The notes beneath the pieces are model-generated. The model ran no database searches. It was not told the origin of the DNA and saw only the letters and a list, made by a program, of their open reading frames with translations. A DNA stretch of 8,556 nt from Planctomycetaceae bacterium. Its GTDB lineage: Bacteria; Planctomycetota; Planctomycetia; Planctomycetales; Planctomycetaceae. Positions 6,745 through 8,556 of this stretch are shown here, in pieces. The position numbers and the translations under genes are program-made. Position 1 is the stretch's first letter. Every line of letters starts with the position of its first letter. The stretch lies in the NCBI GenBank assembly GCA_016765335.1, contig JAESQE010000258.1, positions 3,215 to 11,770 on the forward strand, read 5' to 3'.

Positions 6745-8478
6745 ATGTTAGAGTTTTTCGCGAAGCACACAGCTTCGGTTAAGGGTGATTTCTTATCTGG
6801 ATTAACTGTCGCATTGGCTTTGGTTCCAGAAGCTGTTGCGTTTGCCTTTGTCGCAGGACTGCACCCAACCATTGGATTGTATTCTGCATTTTTCATTGGA
6901 TTGGTTAGTTCAGTCCTGGGTGGTCGTCCGGGAATGATTTCCGGTGCAACCGGTGCGATGGCTGTTGTCATTGTGTCGCTTGTTGCGATTCATGGGGTCG
7001 AATATCTGTTCCCTGCTGTCATTCTGTGCGGACTATTGCAGATTCTGGTGGGAGTACTTCGGATGGGGAAACTCATTCGATTGGTTCCGCATTCGGTGAT
7101 GCTCGGTTTTGTGAACGGCCTGGCGATTGTTATTGGCTTAGCTCAGATCGGTTCCTTCAAAACGTTGGGCATGGAAGGTTCGATGACATTCCTGCAAAAC
7201 GCACCGATGTTTATCATGATTGGCCTGGTTGCTTTAACGATGGCTACGATTGTGTGGCTGCCTAAACTGACTAAAGCTGTGCCAAGTTCATTGGCTGCAA
7301 TCTTTATGGTTTCGATCATTGCTGTGGGAATCAATCAGTTTGCTCCTTCAAACTGGATTCCTGCAGGGCAAGCCAATGTCGTTCAAACGGTTGACGATCT
7401 TGTGATGAATAATCTGAAAGCCAAAGCCGTTGCCGATCTGGCAAAAGAGACTCAAGCACATCAGGGGACACAAGCAGCTGCTCATTCAGGGCATGGTGAG
7501 TCCGTTGATCTTTCGGTATTAACGCAGGAGCAAGTACAGGCAACGATAGCGTCTGTCGTAGCAACCAAGGAACCATTGCCGATGCTGTTCTTTCTCGATT
7601 CCCGTTACGTACTCGCACCATTTACATGGGCTACATTCATAATCATTCTGCCGTTTTCACTGATTTTAGCCGGTGTCGGTTTGATTGAATCATTAATGAC
7701 ATTGACGCTGATCGATGAAATCACCGAAACCCGAGGCAATGGAAATCGTGAATGTGTCGGACAAGGAACTGCAAATATTGTTTGTGGTATGTTTGGCGGC
7801 ATGGGGGGATGTGCGATGATTGGTCAATCTTTGATTAACGTGAATTCAGGAGGTCGAGGCAGACTTTCGGGGATTGTTGCAGCTGTCGGATTGTTGGTTC
7901 TGGTTGTGTTGCTGAAACCTGTAATTTCCATGGTTCCGATGGCAGCTCTGGTTGGTGTGATGTTCATGGTTGTGATCGGTACCTTCGAATGGAGCACGCT
8001 GCATACCTGGAATAAAATTCCTAAAGGGGATGTGATCGTGATGGTTCTGGTGGCTGGTTACACAGTGATATTCCACAACCTGGCCATTGCAGTGCTTTTG
8101 GGAATTGTGGTGCAAGCATTAATTTTCGCTTGGCATCATGCAACACACATGATGGCTGATATTCATTTTGAAGATGAGAAAAAAGTGTATCAACTGCATG
8201 GTCCGTTGTTTTTTGCATCTGTCAGCAGTTTTCGAGAACTGATTGATCCTGCGAATGATCCAGAAGTTGTTGCCATCGATTTTTACTTCTCTCGCGTTTA
8301 CGATCAATCAGCGATGGAAGCCATCAGCAAGTTAGCACTTCGATTCCGTCAGGAAGGCAAACATCTGCAATTGCGTAACCTGAATGCAGATTGCAGACGC
8401 ATGCTCGAAAGAGCAGGCGACATGGAAGGCGTTGTCATTTCAGAAGACAGACACTATCACATCACCAAAATGATTTGA
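6745..8478 (+). CDS. SulP-family inorganic anion transporter with C-terminal STAS domain
   Basis: This 577-residue inner-membrane permease belongs to the SulP (SLC26-like) family, whose members move sulfate, bicarbonate or other anions, usually with Na+ or H+. I chose the ATG at 6745 because GGAGA (6736-6740) sits just upstream and [20 protein letters not shown] matches the usual SulP N-terminus; the frame is open back to 6574. Family signatures include [18 protein letters not shown] (18-35), [17 protein letters not shown] (59-75), [20 protein letters not shown] (301-320), [11 protein letters not shown] (331-341), [13 protein letters not shown] (350-362) and [12 protein letters not shown] (369-380). 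Many hydrophobic membrane segments span residues about 15-465. The STAS domain occupies about 480-565, with [13 protein letters not shown] (481-493) and [16 protein letters not shown] (511-526), the latter being the conserved STAS loop. Residues about 200-290 form a long hydrophilic loop, including HSGHGE near 247-252, that exceeds what I expect in close relatives. The substrate is not determinable: sulfate and bicarbonate are both possible. It appears monocistronic, ending at a strong terminator. Confidence 0.93.
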   Translation: MLEFFAKHTASVKGDFLSGLTVALALVPEAVAFAFVAGLHPTIGLYSAFFIGLVSSVLGGRPGMISGATGAMAVVIVSLVAIHGVEYLFPAVILCGLLQILVGVLRMGKLIRLVPHSVMLGFVNGLAIVIGLAQIGSFKTLGMEGSMTFLQNAPMFIMIGLVALTMATIVWLPKLTKAVPSSLAAIFMVSIIAVGINQFAPSNWIPAGQANVVQTVDDLVMNNLKAKAVADLAKETQAHQGTQAAAHSGHGESVDLSVLTQEQVQATIASVVATKEPLPMLFFLDSRYVLAPFTWATFIIILPFSLILAGVGLIESLMTLTLIDEITETRGNGNRECVGQGTANIVCGMFGGMGGCAMIGQSLINVNSGGRGRLSGIVAAVGLLVLVVLLKPVISMVPMAALVGVMFMVVIGTFEWSTLHTWNKIPKGDVIVMVLVAGYTVIFHNLAIAVLLGIVVQALIFAWHHATHMMADIHFEDEKKVYQLHGPLFFASVSSFRELIDPANDPEVVAIDFYFSRVYDQSAMEAISKLALRFRQEGKHLQLRNLNADCRRMLERAGDMEGVVISEDRHYHITKMI

Positions 8479-8501
8479 GCCGGATGTAATTCCAGTACGC
8501 T

Positions 8502-8537
8502 AAAAAGGCCCGAAGACTATTGTCTCCGGGCCTTTTT
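8502..8537 (+). terminator. Intrinsic (rho-independent) terminator after the SulP gene
   Basis: The arm AAAAAGGCCCG (8502-8512) pairs perfectly with CGGGCCTTTTT (8527-8537). Inside it, after one mismatch, AGAC pairs with GTCT around a TATT loop (8518-8521). The hairpin starts 23 bases after the SulP stop. With a run of A on one side and T on the other it could work in both directions, also stopping any convergent transcript from the right. Confidence 0.92.
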
Positions 8538-8556
8538 CAATTATTCCTCACAATGA

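Noticed and set aside
1..8556. tRNA, rRNA, CRISPR array, insertion sequence or prophage genes
   Set aside because: No cloverleaf, direct-repeat array, transposase or terminal inverted repeats with target duplications were seen on either strand.

Overview
The window looks like a moderately AT-rich chromosomal segment of a Gram-negative-type bacterium. A member of the Planctomycetota is my best guess, from the very large secreted beta-helix surface protein, the sparse layout with long intergenic gaps, and the style of the SulP transporter. No marker gene fixes the lineage, so the taxonomy is inference.

Layout: (1) Positions 1 to about 4430, minus strand, hold one giant surface-protein gene that runs off the left edge. 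Its N-terminal part (signal peptide, intimin-like inverse-autotransporter beta-barrel, start of a parallel beta-helix passenger) is in one frame. From about 2672 downward the same protein continues in the -1 frame, with 890 stop-free codons to the window edge. A simple ORF list hides this second half because it has no stop inside the window. The gene therefore carries an apparent single-base frameshift near 2672-2675, either a real mutation or a base-calling error. (2) Positions 4430-5323 are non-coding or leader DNA upstream of that gene, with two small inverted repeats. (3) Positions 5324-6235, minus strand, encode a stand-alone zinc-type homocysteine S-methyltransferase family enzyme, with a plausible sigma70-like promoter at 6382-6410. 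(4) Positions 6236-6744 form a divergent intergenic region containing a perfect 16-bp palindrome, whose 10-bp core recurs in the other long intergenic region. (5) Positions 6745-8478, plus strand, encode a SulP-family anion transporter with a C-terminal STAS domain and an unusual hydrophilic, His-containing insertion. A strong intrinsic terminator follows at 8502-8537.

The three genes do not form an obvious pathway. The methyltransferase and transporter are divergent and could both relate to sulfur metabolism (methionine synthesis, sulfate uptake), but SulP proteins also carry bicarbonate and other anions, so this link is weak. The most interesting element is the inverse-autotransporter-like giant protein, with its broken frame and repeated N-x-x-G-x-I beta-helix motif.
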